NCBI GenBank assembly: GCA_024529925.1
Contig: JAFEUB010001120.1
Location: forward strand, 2,019,501 to 2,083,500
Direction: 5' to 3'
DNA from: Ophthalmolycus amberensis
Lineage: Eukaryota; Chordata; Actinopteri; Perciformes; Zoarcidae
DNA length: 64,000 nt
Both the position numbers and the translations under genes were made by a program. Below the pieces are notes generated by a model. The model did not search any database. It had not been told where the DNA came from and worked only from the letters and a program-made list of their open reading frames with translations. Within the stretch, counting starts at the first letter, position 1; every line of letters starts with the position of its first letter. Shown here piece by piece: positions 1 to 13,619 of the stretch.

Positions 1-1443
1 TCCTCACATTAGTGTTATGTCTACACATCAGTCTCCTCCACTGTCTGATGATTAGCAGCAGAAGTAGTGACATCCCTGCCTTCAGCCGCCTAGTGCTGCA
101 CAGTCAACTCCAAACTAGATGTCATAGTCAGCACATTTTGCACGATTTCTACCGTATTCAAAATGTTTAACCTGCATTTATTGTGCTTCTATTTTCGCAA
201 ACGCCCAACGACAGCCTCCACGAGAGGCCCCGGCCGAACCAGGAGGAGTGATTTGGGGTTCAGCGTGTTGCTCTGTGACACTTTGACAGCAGCCAGGAAT
301 CAAACCGCCAACCTACTCCACTTCCGGAGTCATTATCACAGCTATAGAGATCATTTTATCCACACGCTGAAAGAATCCCAGCGAGTAACGCTGATGGAGA
401 TCATGGGAGTGTTGTCAGTCGTACTACTGTGCTTTTTCCTCCATCTGTCAGTCTTAAAGCTAAAACAAACTTCAAAGCCTGTTTGTTTACGTGCAGATCC
501 CCACAAGAAATGCTCGAGGATGTGTGGTGAATTCAATAAAGTAGTAGAGGAAACAAGATGTCTCCTACTTCAAAAATCAGTGGATGTGCACTGCAGTTTT
601 CAAGTTTCAGTCACACACACACAACGATTGGCTGTCCAATTGTTGAGTTGTGATGTCACAACATCGTCTTATTAGGTAAATGTGTAAAACTGAGATTTAA
701 GGGTGGCACAGATACATTTTCCCTCTTCAGCAGATGAATGTGGAGACAGCCCTCCAGTGTCAAACGTCAGTGACGGTAAAACACCAGAAGCAACAGCAGG
801 TCATTTTAGAGTGTGGGAGGACTTTCTTCATTTTTTAGTTATAGCAGCTCTAATGTTTATGAGGTAACAAGTCTGGTAGCTTCGCAACTAACATAGAAAA
901 TAAAACATGAATGAAACACTGCTGAACCGTGCTACTTCCACCAACTATAAGAACATTTGTACCTGCTTTATTCAAACAATTTCCTCATTACACCTTCATC
1001 AGGTCCTTGCCATCCCTTTATTATCATCTAGCCTTCTTTGTTAACTGTATCGTGTGCTGGTTTTGTGTCACGGACCATTGCATTTTCTGGTGATGGATGG
1101 GGGTGCTTAAATGGGCTGAGGTGCCTCAGGCCATGTTAAAGATTACTTCTTCTCTTCTTTTAGTTTACATGGTCGTTTCCTTCCAATACCAGCAGCTATA
1201 CATCCATTGTGGATGTACAAATGTACCACCTGCACGAGAGAATTCAATAGCCAGGATGCCTCTTTAATTACAAGGAGACATAACAGAGCAAACAAAGATT
1301 ACAGCACATACAAGTCTCTACATACAAATCACAGATATTATCATATTTTAAAATGTAATCTCAGGCCACAGTTTAAAAATAAAACAGCTCACCATGAGAG
1401 AGAAACCTTCCTTCTTGCCTCCTCTTCTCTTTATTTTCTCCTC

Positions 1444-1499
1444 TGTGTGTGTGTGTGTGTGTGTGTGCGTGTGCGTGTGCGTGTGTGTGTGTGTGTGTA
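1444..1499 (+). repeat. (GT)n microsatellite with GC interruptions
   Basis: About 55 bp of GT repeats with three GTGTGC interruptions. Apparent open frames through it are artefacts. Confidence 0.95.
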
Positions 1500-4400
1500 G
1501 TAGAAATCCTTCCCTCCCTCCTCTGGCTGTAAACTTCCTGACCCTCTTTGCTGCAGCACTAGTGCTCATCTCTTCATTGACTCCTTCTGTGGAGAAAATC
1601 AATAAGCAAGGGTCAAAACAGCCGCTGAAGGAAGGAGTATTGGTAACACTATAAAACCATCAGCACAAGATGTATTGAGGACGCAACCCTGGTCTCAGCA
1701 CAAAGGCTTCGTGTGTCTTTACTTACAGCTACGTTTAAATGCACACTTTAGTACGTCTTGTTTTCAAGTATGTTTATTAGCATCCGAATGGTAATGATGA
1801 TCCCTATTTCAAACGTAAAAAAATGAGCAAAACGCAGAGAAAGAAGGCTAAAGAAAGACTTGGACGACAGTCAACCTGCATTATGTATGAAGGGAATTTG
1901 AACACACACTCAAAAGATGCTTGACACACACATAGGAACAATCTGATTGGCCTAATGTGAAGACATCAGCCTTTCCCCTTTCCACTCATGCCTCTCACCT
2001 CTCAGCACTCTCAGCGCTCATCGTGACTGTGCCGCCGCCGCCGAGTATCTTTGGCGTCGTGCCTGCTGGTGTCCGTGTGCTCAAGCTCCTAATCAGGTGT
2101 CGGTTGTGGGTTTGGTGTCGCTGAAGTCCAGTCCACTTCCCCTCACACACACCCTGCTTTTTGAGCTTTAGTCCAGAGTAAGTGTAAATTATGTTTGTTA
2201 AATTATGTTTTATTTATCGGTTTCTTGACCTCCTTTCCTTTTATGCAATTGTTAATATGTGCAAATAAAGATAAAAAAGTGTTTTTCCTTAGAATCATAC
2301 GTTCATCTCTATTACATAATCTATAATCCATCACAGCGACCAAATATCATGTCAGCCAATAGTTTGACTAAAGAGGTTTAGTGGCAGATGTGACGTATCA
2401 GCTTTATGTTTGAGGCTATCGGTTCACACATATGGATACAGTTTCAAACTGTTTTACGTTTTAGCTACTCTAAAATGTCAAAATGATAAAACATATACTT
2501 TGAGCTTACTCTACGCATATTGTGTCAGTTAAATCTCTTTATTAAACTGTATTCGATGGCACAACACAGTTGCTTTCATTGACGCATCTTTGTGTCGTCA
2601 GATGAGTTTAAGAGTAAACTGTAAAACATGAACTTGACCTTATAATCACAACTAACAGTAAATGTATGACTTGGAAAGTTGCTTTAAAACTCCTTGAGTC
2701 ATCTGACAGGACAACAATAAATGCCACTCACAACATCTGCATAATGAGCCATGACAAATACAATGAAACACACAAAGTTGGCGTCACTGAACAAAATTGT
2801 TTTTATGATTTTGTGTGGAGACCAATGCTAGTGTAGCTCAGCCGAAAACTGCCCTGAGCTGTCTGCGGAGTTTTGGAAAGTCCCGAAGTCAACCGTGGGA
2901 ACACGGGACATGAAAGCTTGTGTCTCAACATCGGGATAAGTGAATGAACAGTTCAGATCAAACATTGTCTCCTCGGCATTACTGGCAATTAGCTGCTGAT
3001 AAGTGGGCAGGAAAGGCAGCAGACAGCGTGTGAATGTCTCCAGAAAGCTTGGAAACAACATAGCGGTCCCAACAGAACGAGGACCAAGAGCCAATGCTGT
3101 CGCACGCCAACACCAGCAAACCCAGGAGGCAGTGGAAATGCAGGTTGTTGGAGGGGTTTTTCATTTATTTGTTTGTTTTATTTGTTGTTTGTTTGACTAC
3201 AAATGGACATTTTCATATAAATATATACAGTATACTGTAGATATGGCTACTTTGACATACTACCTATAACTCAATATACAATATAACCAGTCGGAAACTG
3301 TACTGCAAGTCTGTTTCCTTCGGCACATAGGAAGGTGTGCAGTGTGTCTACTCGTGGTTATTTTCCAGTTGTGAAATAAACAGAGCTACAAGACCCCCGA
3401 ACTTAATCCACAAACAATCCAAGGAAGAAGACGCCACGAAGATGATGTTGAGTATACCTTCAGTCTGTCAGAAATCCCTGATTACGCTCCACTAGTCACA
3501 GGCTTGTTGTCCTTCCGTGTGCACTTCCTGTCATCTGCTCTCCGTCAGTCATCGACGTTTGATCTTATTGGATTAGAAATCCAATAATGGTAAAGTCTGT
3601 GTTTGAGCTGGCCACACTGATCGACTTATCTAGTAATCTCTGTAAAGTGTAATGCCAAAAAAAAACACATCAGCGATTGCTTAGAACCACCTCGCACTTG
3701 AAACATGTGGCCGCCTATAGAGCAGCATCTCTTCCAAGCAGCTCAAAGGGCCTATCGAATATCAACAGCGTCTTCTTCACTGGGTGCATTTTGACACGTA
3801 TAACCGAAGGCAGCAAACACAAAAGATTACAGCCTGCGATAAGCAGTAACCAACTGCTTTTTGATCGAATTGATTGCTACCACTAGCTTAGACACAGACA
3901 GAAGAGCATCTGATATATATGATTGATGCAGCTCAAATGCATTAATCAAAAGTATCTGCAGACATGTATGGGTTTATGGAAAGACCCGGACATGGTCACA
4001 AATGTCACCGTCAATCAGCCCAGCTGGAAATATCATCTGACAGACAAACACAGTTAGGAGAGACGAAATGTAAAACATGTGAACTACGGTACGTAGAAGG
4101 CTACCTGTGGAGGGCAACAAAGCAAACATGGCCCTCAAGTTTAAACCAGCATTGTATGGAAGTATTCAGGATGCGATATGATTATTGTTAAGAATGTATG
4201 GTACTGATTCGTGGTAAGTTCCTGTCTTTCATCTGCAGATTCAGACTTACAGCTGAATACATGACTTCTGATGGGGACGGCCAAACGGATACGTGAGTAA
4301 CCATCGAATCACTTCCTCTGAAGATTTGTCAAGGAATTTCGACACAACGCCAACGTGGACCAGAAGCTGTTTTTATGTGGTGATAATCAGACACACGTCA

Positions 4401-6729
4401 TTCAGGCTGAGAATATCGTGATCACCGGGTGGAATTTTCTCCCTTTGATGTTTCTCCAGGGGTGACTATTTATACAGTCACCACTTGTTTTCTGGAAATT
4501 ACAAGCCTGCGCTGCTCCGCCGATCCCCCACTGTACACAGTACACAAGCATACAAACACGGCCCGGACTCAAAGAGCGCTGCCCTCCTTATCGACAGGAA
4601 CCCAAAGTTCCTCCAGTGGAAATGTCTTTGTTCCCCGCGGGCTGCCACACAATGAGCGCGACTCTCTGGAGTCGTCTGAAGGCCCCGCAAGCGAAGGCCT
4701 TCTGTCGTTCCACACATAGCACAGCGAAGGCGCTGACCTTGGCGAGAGGCTATTCAAATTGTTCTGCACCGAACACACATGTGTACAGTTAACCTCGACA
4801 CATGAAAAAAACAAAAACATGTTTTAGTAACTTAAAAACAAAGGGTGGCGGGTAAAAAGACACAGATTACTGCACTGAAGACCAGAGGTACAAAAGTATC
4901 CTTCTATCGACCATATTGTATCACATCCATGTATATATTCTTGATCTACAGGACCATATCATACTCTGCAACTTACATTTGTTTTCATCGAATAATCTTC
5001 AGGGCATTTTCTCAAATAATCAATAAGTCCTTTTGTTGAAAAAATGTCAGAAAAAAGTGAAAGGATGCCGATCGCAGTATCCCAGACCCCAAGTTGTTGT
5101 CTTCAAAATGTTTTATCCGACCAATAGTGTTAATCCCAAAGATATTCAGTCCAAAATGTCAAGAACGGATCCCTTAGATTTGTGTTTTTTTTATTCAAAT
5201 TTGTAACCGAGATTCATACTGAGTGAAACATTTTACAGGTGAAAACTTATCAGTGCTCTCCGGTGAACGGACAATGTAATGGAGAGACAATGTTTCTGTA
5301 TGACGTCAAACCACGTTTATATTTCCTGTATTACAAGTTCTGATTCCAACATTAGTTCTGCAATAAACGAATAATGGCTGATATATCGGTCTATAAGAAG
5401 GACATTAACAATCTATCCGTATCTTTTGTATCCATCTATTGATTCTATTGTATCTGTCCATTCCATTATATCTTACCAACTGGTATTGTATCTATTAACC
5501 ACATTGTATCAAATCTATATGGATTGTCTTCCATCTCGCCTCTTTTAATTAAGCTATGGTTGAAAATAGCAAGACTACGCTGGATTTATACCAACATCCA
5601 ATCGAAAAACTCAGACCAGTGTTTCCAATTATCTTCCAATGACAGTAGCTAGCCGCACTAGCTGTAAAAGTTGCAAAACCTAGTGAAAAAGTCATCAAGT
5701 CCGCAGCACTGACAGCCCGTCCCTTCAGGCCTCCCTCCAAAGCCACCCCCCACAAAATTAACAGGTATTTGTTCTTCTTCTTTTTTTTTAAGCGTTTTTA
5801 GTGATTGATTGCCGTCATGATGTAACAATAATTTCAAGATGACCAACCCTAGCTTGAAGGCACTGCTCCTTCAGTTCCTCTGCAGTATGACTAAACATTT
5901 GTTCTTTCACATATGACACTCTTGACAGGTACAAGGTGGTTTTACTGCATGACGGATTCACCAACTCACGCTCTGGAGAATGCATAACCTCCGACATAGT
6001 GCACTCACCACCGAGGCAGACAAACACACACTCACACACTCATGGGTTGTTCCCTAATGACTCGCCTCACGACAGCAGTCAGCTGGAGCTCCACAGAGGA
6101 TGAAATCCTGTTACAGCTGGCTTTTCATGATACCTTTAACCGCATTACGCTCCTCTCTCAAGTCTAGATCCGATTTCCCTATCAAACAAGGTAGCGCACA
6201 CACAAGCCACGCTGTGACAAGGCTGCCTGCCTTTAATGTAAAAAAAACACAAAGTGTGCTTTTCTTCTCTCGGTACCTCCAGTGGCTGGGCTCTCTGGGT
6301 AGATGGGAACAGGAACTCAGTCAGACAGACGGGGTGGGGGGGGGGGAGCAGTGGGTAAGTGGATAACTCACTTGACTGGGGTGGATGTCTGTGTGCGTGC
6401 AGTCCTAATACATATTAGAAAGATGCGGAAAATACTCCTTAGTTATTTTGTCAGTCCTCACCTATTCAATTAGCTTGTCTAGGATTAGGACTCGAGTTAT
6501 GGGTAAAAATGAGGATGTGAATCAGAGATAAATTAGGTTAAGGGTGAGGGTTAGGCCTGCAATGAAGGGGTCAAAGGACACTTTAAAACACTTTAAAAGC
6601 TTTAACTTGCTTTGGGCAAAACTTGCCAATGGCTGGCGTGTCTTTCTTGCTTCTGCCGAGCAGACATTTCTAGCTAAGTCGATTAGTTAATGAGCATATT
6701 AGTAATGACAGAAAGTTAATCAACATTCC

Positions 6730-7010
6730 TGATTATCAGTAGGGATGTACTCTGTATATTGGGCCTGATAAATTATCAATAATGGGATATTTATATGATC
6801 ATGTATTATTCCGATAATGAATTAATAGCCGATAAATTAATTGACAGACAACATGAAGCCAAATTGCTTTCATTGGCTTAACAAGGGCAGCATCCATAGA
6901 TCCACACACTCCTATACGGTAAGGAGCGGGATGCACCGTTAAAGCTTTAAAAAAGGTTTTGCGTAAGTAATAAAGTGTACAACAGAAAGCTTGAATTCGC
7001 GAAATTAGAA
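6730..7010. repeat. Probable dispersed repeat (GGGATGCACCG type)
   Basis: AGTAGGGATGTACTCTG, repeated GATAAATTA motifs and GCGGGATGCACCGTTAAAGC resemble a common fish element with ATCGGCCGATA-type repeats. This is a degraded copy, and the identity is from memory only. Confidence 0.3.
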
Positions 7011-7146
7011 GGTTCATTGGGTGGGTGTCAATTCCACTACCTTCCCGAGCACAATATGTATCATGTTGGCTTAAACTGACGTAAATAAATGATAGAAATC
7101 GGCTTTAATGATCTTTAGGGAAGGTGGGTGCACAGCAGGTCACATA

Positions 7147-7164
7147 CCCCCCCCCCCCCCCCCC
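7147..7164 (+). repeat. Poly(C) tract, 18 bp
   Basis: Uninterrupted C run in the region downstream of jag2. Confidence 0.95.
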
Positions 7165-8107
7165 ACATCGGCCTGGAAACATGCTCGTCTGCTGGATAAA
7201 AGGCCTTCCTTATGAAGTCAGCTGTCACATCAGGCACCGCGCCAAGCGACACGTCCATCCACTCGCTATCACCAGCTGCGCTCTTATCGCTCAATGCCAA
7301 CGCCGAATCCAAGCACGACCTCACACAACCTTAAGATTAAGATTAAGATTTGTTTGCGTGTCCTGCAACTTGGTGCCGTTTTGGAGAAAATACATGTTAT
7401 GTAATCGCCATGTTTAATTACATTATGAACATTATATGAGTTGTCAGTTATAGTTCTTAGACAGAAGGAAAATCGTAATCAGCAGTGGAATCGGACAAGG
7501 AAATTGCAATCGGTGCGTTTCTAATCTAGAACGATACCTTTAAAGGAAACGTTTTGTTATTAAGCTTCCATACTTCTCTGGTGGGCCACAATTGTTGCAA
7601 CCAAATGCAACTTGGATCCACAATCCCACAGAGTTTTGAAGGATGAAAGGGATTAAAAGCCGTCAATCAATTATCTTTACGTGGGATTCGCCCTGTAACT
7701 GTCAATTAGCCTTTTATTGAGTACATATGGAGTTGACCTCTGATCAGATATCTAAGGTTGCGTCCGTCAAGTGTCAAGTTAAAGAATTGATTTAAGTATT
7801 GAATGGGTTTCTGATGAATTGATTTTGGTTTTTTTCTTCCGGAGAGTCACTTTCACCACAATCCATCAACACGAAGAGGAGAAACAATTAGCTTATTTTT
7901 AACCATTAGACCTCCACAGTTGGTAAATGCAATGCATTTTAAGATCAAAACAGTTTCCAAGAAAGTCTTCTTTGATTATTTATCTAAACTATTAACTAAG
8001 AGTATTGTGAGTATATTTCATATGCATTCTATCCTGTAACATGAAGTTAATTTCAACAGCCTGTGACTGATATTAAACAATATTCAGTGTATTTATTATT
8101 TAATTTA

Positions 8108-8355
8108 GAGCTGAACTGATCTAATCTATGAATTGGCTAGTTGACTGACAGATAATCTTAAATATTTTGATAATTGATTCATTGTGAAAATCTAGATTGT
8201 TCTTGTGATGTAAAAATAAATGTATTTAAATGTCTTGTTTTGTCGAACCTACAGTCCAAAAACCCAAATAAATGAATCAGATAATCGAGCAAACAGAACA
8301 TAATAAAAAAAAGTCATAATGATAATAATCCAAAATAATCGTTAGTTTCTACTTT
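8108..8355 (+). repeat. Dispersed repeat, TTAGTTGCAGCC family, diverged
   Basis: GAGCTGAACTGATCTAATC at the start and ATAATCGTTAGTTT at the end frame a degraded copy with AATGTCTTGTTTTGTCGAAC in the middle. Confidence 0.4.
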
Positions 8356-8829
8356 CACTCATGATCCTGCCTGTACTGGTTAACTGAACATTAAAAGAGC
8401 ACACTGTGAGGGTGTGTAAAGGGAATGCAGGAAGTTCAAGAAACGCCTCGCCCAATAAAATACCCTTCAGAAAGACATCAAGCCCCAACATGCTGCAGCT
8501 GATCTAATAAAATAAGAATTCTGAACTCACATACTGCACTAAACTATTTAAAACGTCCCCCTTACTTTTTGTTGAACAAAAGCACAGTAAATGTAAATAG
8601 TTGGAAAATTGGTTTAGAGCTGCAGTCGAGATTCTTACTGTTTAATCAATCATCTTCTCTCAAGCTATATTGTTCAAGCACATCGACTCACCTGTACTTG
8701 ACATGGCTCAAGGCTACATATTCCTGTAACATGCCCAAACTAACCAAGGAATGTGTGATATTACATTCATTATTTCTTTACTCATTGTGGACCAAGTGAG
8801 TCACACAGGAGTGGTGCCAATACCAGCTG

Positions 8830-9170
8830 AAAGGCTTAAATGTAGAGTAGACAGTTCTCCACTTAAAAGAATATTTGTGCTTTTCCATTACCAAAACCTA
8901 ACGCATGCATTCACACTATCATCTCCACTCAAAGTCCACTTACCACAAGGTCTATTCAGTAGCAGCTGTGGAGCTTTTGATCATATCACATTATAATCTT
9001 TAGTGACAAATGAACCTCAACTTTTAAGTCAACAATAATGAGAGGTTGTTCAAGTGAAAAAATAATTATGGTAATATGAACATCTACAGTTTCATGACAG
9101 GTGGGCAAATCCCATCTGCTGATGAAGATCATGGCATATGATCGAGAGCTCCAGAACAGCTTCTGAATTA
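8830..9170. repeat. Probable interspersed repeat with internal inverted repeat
   Basis: The segment 8954-8996 is an imperfect reverse complement of 9127-9168, sharing ATATGATC, AGCTCCA and CTGAAT blocks. The CTCCACTCAAAGTCCACTTA stretch resembles a fish repeat that I recall. Confidence 0.4.
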
Positions 9171-9204
9171 GGTTTTGAACTGTTTTTCAGAGCCAAAAGA
9201 GAAA

Positions 9205-9345
9205 TATAAAAACAGGGCTTTGGGGGAATAGTGATTGGCATTTTTCTCCATTCCTGCCATTTTTTTTTTAGATCAAACCATTATAGATTCATTGAGGAAA
9301 TAATTGCCAGATTAATCAATAAGGAAAAAAGGTAATTAGGGGCAA
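9205..9345 (+). repeat. Dispersed repeat, TTAGTTGCAGCC family, fragment
   Basis: GTGATTGGCATTTTTCTCCA, then CAGATTAATCAATAAGG, match the right half of the family. Confidence 0.35.
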
Positions 9346-12300
9346 TACATTACTGTGTCATAATAATCGGGAGCAGCGACTATCATCAAACATCTGGCTG
9401 TGTCGGCCCGTCTTCAAATTGCAACTCTTCCTGCTCTCAGTGCTGCTGTTTCCAACTGTCCACCTACAAACTGTACATGTCGAATGGAAAACAAGATGCA
9501 ACAAGTTCCCAACACCCTAAACTCAATGTCAGAGAATTTCAGTGTTCAGAGGTTTTTTTTCATGGTCATTTCATTGGTATTGTGATAACGTGTGTTTCTT
9601 ACACAACACACAGGTATGCTTCTGAATGAAATGCGAGTATATGAAGATTTAAAGATACACACCAAATTATCCAATAAATCATTTTTGAAGGATATGAGTG
9701 TACATCTATACTTTGTGGATGTAATAAAACATGTGGAATGTGATAAATAGGTAAATGATTATGCGGGTTTTAGGTTGAAGCCGAGGAACAAGAGTTCAGC
9801 CGTTTAGATGCAATTCAATAATTAGCTGGATATGATATTATTGGTGAAAATGTGACTACATATCCAACTGTATGTGTGACTAAGGTCATGTTGAAGCTTG
9901 CCATGAGGCCAATGACGGGAAACTATTATGTGAATAGGCGGTGTGCGCAAGACAACATCCTTAAAGCCACTCTGATGAGGGCCGGTGAAACTGTGTGGTG
10001 AATAAAACGCAGCAGTGGGCACCACTGGACAAGAGTTGTGTGATGTGTTTTCATTTTGATGGACTTCCAACAGTCAGTATTAGAAACCTGGCTTACAGTG
10101 TGCCTATAGTAACCATTCCCCAAAACAGAGAGCAACAACAAAGGCAAAAAAAATGACAAAGTACTTTCCTCAAGTACTCTATGTACAATTTTAAGGTATG
10201 CATTCTTTACATGAGTAATTCCATTTTATACTACACATTTACATTTTTGAGGCATATACCATACTTAACTTTTCACTCCATTTATCATACAGCCTTATTT
10301 ACTCCTAGATTCAAATCATGACAAACTATAACAATAATGTACATATTATGATGTAATGTTAGATCAAGCTACCAAGTGGTATATGGTGCCAACATTCCAC
10401 ATTAATGCATCCATAGTCATATTCCAATAACGTTTCTACAAATGAGTACTTTTGCTACTCTGAGTATATTTAGATGCTTTGAATGCAGGACCTGCAAGAG
10501 CATTTCTACACTGTGGTATTGCTGTTTTCACTTAGGAAAAGGAGTAATTCTCCCGCCACTGTGCACTGCAAATATAACACTTGCTACTCCGTAATCATAT
10601 CTTACAACACTCCGTAAATCAGCAACACGAAAGCATCATAATGGAGCTGCCAAAACACAACCAAAGGAGAGATGAGCTCAGTTGCTACAAGAGATTATTT
10701 CACAACAAATGCACACTTACTGCCCACAAGCAAAAAGTGCAGCCAGGAGACGATGAGACATGAGCAGAACTACCAGAGAACCAACCGTCAGATAAGACCA
10801 AGCCCATAAACACGACTGAAGGGAGCCAGAACATTAACGTACAGTATAAATGTCAGCACCTGCAGCCTGTACTTACAGATGGAGTGAAGCTGTGGTGCAC
10901 AACAGCGTGACGTTAGCCTCAGCTACCACCATGACTCTCCTCTGACAGGTTAAACAAGCCGCCGTATTTAAAAGGGTGCGTTCGATATATATATCGCATG
11001 TCACAGCCAGTTTGTCACATTACAAGTAAACATAAACATATACATAATGTACCAAAAGTAAAAGTAACGCTACTTCTTATGAATAATGGACAGTTTCAGA
11101 ACAATAACTTATGATGCTGTCATGTATAAATCACTTTACATGTTGCGGCTGCTAAATGCAGGGCTAATTTCACTTTATATTCTGCCTGGTATCTTAATTC
11201 ATAATATTGCATCATAATTTATTGGATGATCAATGTTTTTTAATTAATAATCTGAATCTGGATAGTGACAAGAATCTAATGTTGTCAAATAAATGTTGTG
11301 CAGTCAAACAGTTAGGACAAGTCAAATTGCTCAAATACAAGTCCTGCTTTCAAATTCCTGAAGTAAAAGTGCAGAAGTATATACATCAGCAAAAATGTAC
11401 TTAAAGTATAAAATTTGAAGTATGGTTCTGCAGAAAAACATGTCTCCTGTGACTGATATATTAAGATATTTCTAATCTCAGTCAGCCCTTTTCCTGGTTG
11501 AATACAGTCATAGTTATAGTGTCATATGGATAATGCTACGCTCTCTCATGGACACCACTGTTGTCACCAACACACACGTTGGTGCCAGCACTGTCCTCAG
11601 AAGTCGGGTTAACAATTGTCTGAGAACACAGATGATGTCAGTGTAGCTTTCTAATTGTAGCTCCAGAGTAGCTCCTGAGGGCGTTGTACCCTCTCCCTGA
11701 CGTCAGTCATGCTGAGAGAGGTGCAAATTGACCTTGCACATGACTGTACATGGTGTTGGGTTGCACTGCACACTGTCACTTGAGCGTGTACAAACAGACA
11801 TGCATGGCATATGTAGAGGGAAACATATAGGAAAAGAAAACTACATGAGATCTCAAAAAAAAGCACCGTGTCAAGCGCACCATCTTCCCATCTGCCTGTT
11901 CATGTAAACATGGGCTATATGTGTGACTATTATAAATATTCAGGATACATGAGCTCTGTTTTTCCCCACCAGCTGCTGAAGGCCAGATTCTCACCAGACT
12001 GACGACCAATAAGTACACATGCATAGCATCATGCCACTGTGGCTGAGGTGGGAAAGATGCAAATTCACAGTTTGTTTACCCTCGTCTGACCTTTGACCCT
12101 TCCTTCTGCCCTAAATGACTTCCATGGCTGTGATCTGCTGACAGCAGGGAGACCCAAAGACAGGCCAGTCGATTAAGCACGTCGTAGCATCAATATGTCG
12201 CTGTCAGATTAATTGGGATTCTTCGGTATAATTACTCTAAAACCATGGTTGAAAATATTTGCCTCTACTAAACACCAGAGGTATTTTTTAGTGCTTATGG

Positions 12301-12485
12301 TAAAACTTTAAGGTCTAGAAGCAGAAAAGAAATGAGCTACATTCATGAAATATGTAGTTTGAAGGTTCACATCATTAAGGAACCAGAAGCCACAAAAGAT
12401 ACTAAGAAAATAAAGTGTTGCATTCATAAGCAGATCTTAACCAGCCCTTTGCATTGGCAGCCTTTTATCACTTAGATCTAAAACT

Positions 12486-12825
12486 ATTAGTTAATTGATT
12501 AATTGATCAACCAAAAAATAATCAGAAACCATTTTCATAATCAATTAGTCATTTAAATTCAATTTAAAGCAAAACAACAAAGATTTACTGGCTTCTTAAA
12601 TGTAAATAGTTTCTGTTCTCTGTTTTCGATGATAGTGGATCAAATATATCTGGGGTTTGAACTGCTGGTTGAACAAAACAAGATATTTAAAGACACCACA
12701 ATGAGTTCCGGGGTATTGGGATTTTTTTCTAACCCTCTGCTGACATTCTATACATCAAATTATAAATTGGTTGATTGAGGAATTAAAAGATGAATCAACT
12801 AATAGGAATCATTAGTTGCAGCCAC
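12486..12825 (+). repeat. Dispersed repeat ending in TTAGTTGCAGCC (copy in downstream flank)
   Basis: It starts with alternating ATTAATTGATTAATTGATC, has a middle with GAACAAAACAAGATATTTAA and ends ATCATTAGTTGCAGCC. Diverged relatives occur at 8108-8355, 9205-9345, 57616-57903 and 59188-59460. From memory this is a very abundant teleost element. Confidence 0.5.
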
Positions 12826-13579
12826 AAATCATTTACATTTCCTCTCAAGACAATTGTTCATTTATACACATCCACACACTGAACAGGTGGCCCAGAAAAG
12901 TTGCTATGGCACTGTAGAGTACCCCCCCACCACCCCCGCCCCCACCAACCACCTCCTGGTGCAGAGGGTACATGTGAGGGTTACTGCAGCGGCAAAGCAG
13001 ACCTGCAGTGCCAGCCAACTAACATACACAGATACAGTCAGTACATTGTGACTTGTTTTCCCGCCTCAGTGCCAGCTGCAGCCCGCTGCCCACCAGCCCG
13101 TGCCAGCTTGATGTCCCATCGGGGCCATGTTTGGTTTACGACTGCGTATGCGTGTGTGTGAGTGTGTGTTTAAAGGGACGGAGGGCTTAGCCTAAAATCC
13201 TGCCACCCAGCTGCTTCCACTGTCAGATGTTCCCAAAGACCCACATCAACAGATGTAAAGAGCAGCAGCATGGAGCAGGAGCACACACAAAATACCATCT
13301 CACAGTCAGCCAGTGTACCGCAGTCTGCAGTGTGTGCATGTGTGTGTGAAAGAGACTCGGTAACCTTCTCTGCCTTAATGCAGCAACGATAAATGAAGTC
13401 ATGTGCTCTGCGTTTCGGCCCTTTCCTCTGCTTCTTCATGCGTTCACCATTTTGAGTGGTGTACTACGGCGTGTTTACAAACGCAGCGTACTGAGATGTC
13501 CTTGGCTGTTGTAAGGAGCCACTTTTGGAATCTGGTGTCAGTTTACTGATGCAGTCTGGGATCAGTGTGGTGGTAGTGG

Positions 13580-13588
13580 GGTGTGTGT

Positions 13589-13619
<31 letters not shown>
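13580..13619 (+). repeat. (GT)n followed by a 17-G tract
   Basis: A GT run to 13602 passes directly into 17 consecutive G (13603-13619). Confidence 0.95.

Noticed and set aside
163..675. 170-codon plus-strand open frame near the window start
   Set aside because: No family resemblance, no splice context, and it ends in low-complexity CACACA and repetitive sequence. Chance open frames of this size are expected in 64 kb.
1207..1654. Overlapping open frames on both strands through the (GT)n tract
   Set aside because: They encode CVCVCV or HTHTHT runs and exist only because the microsatellite lacks stops.
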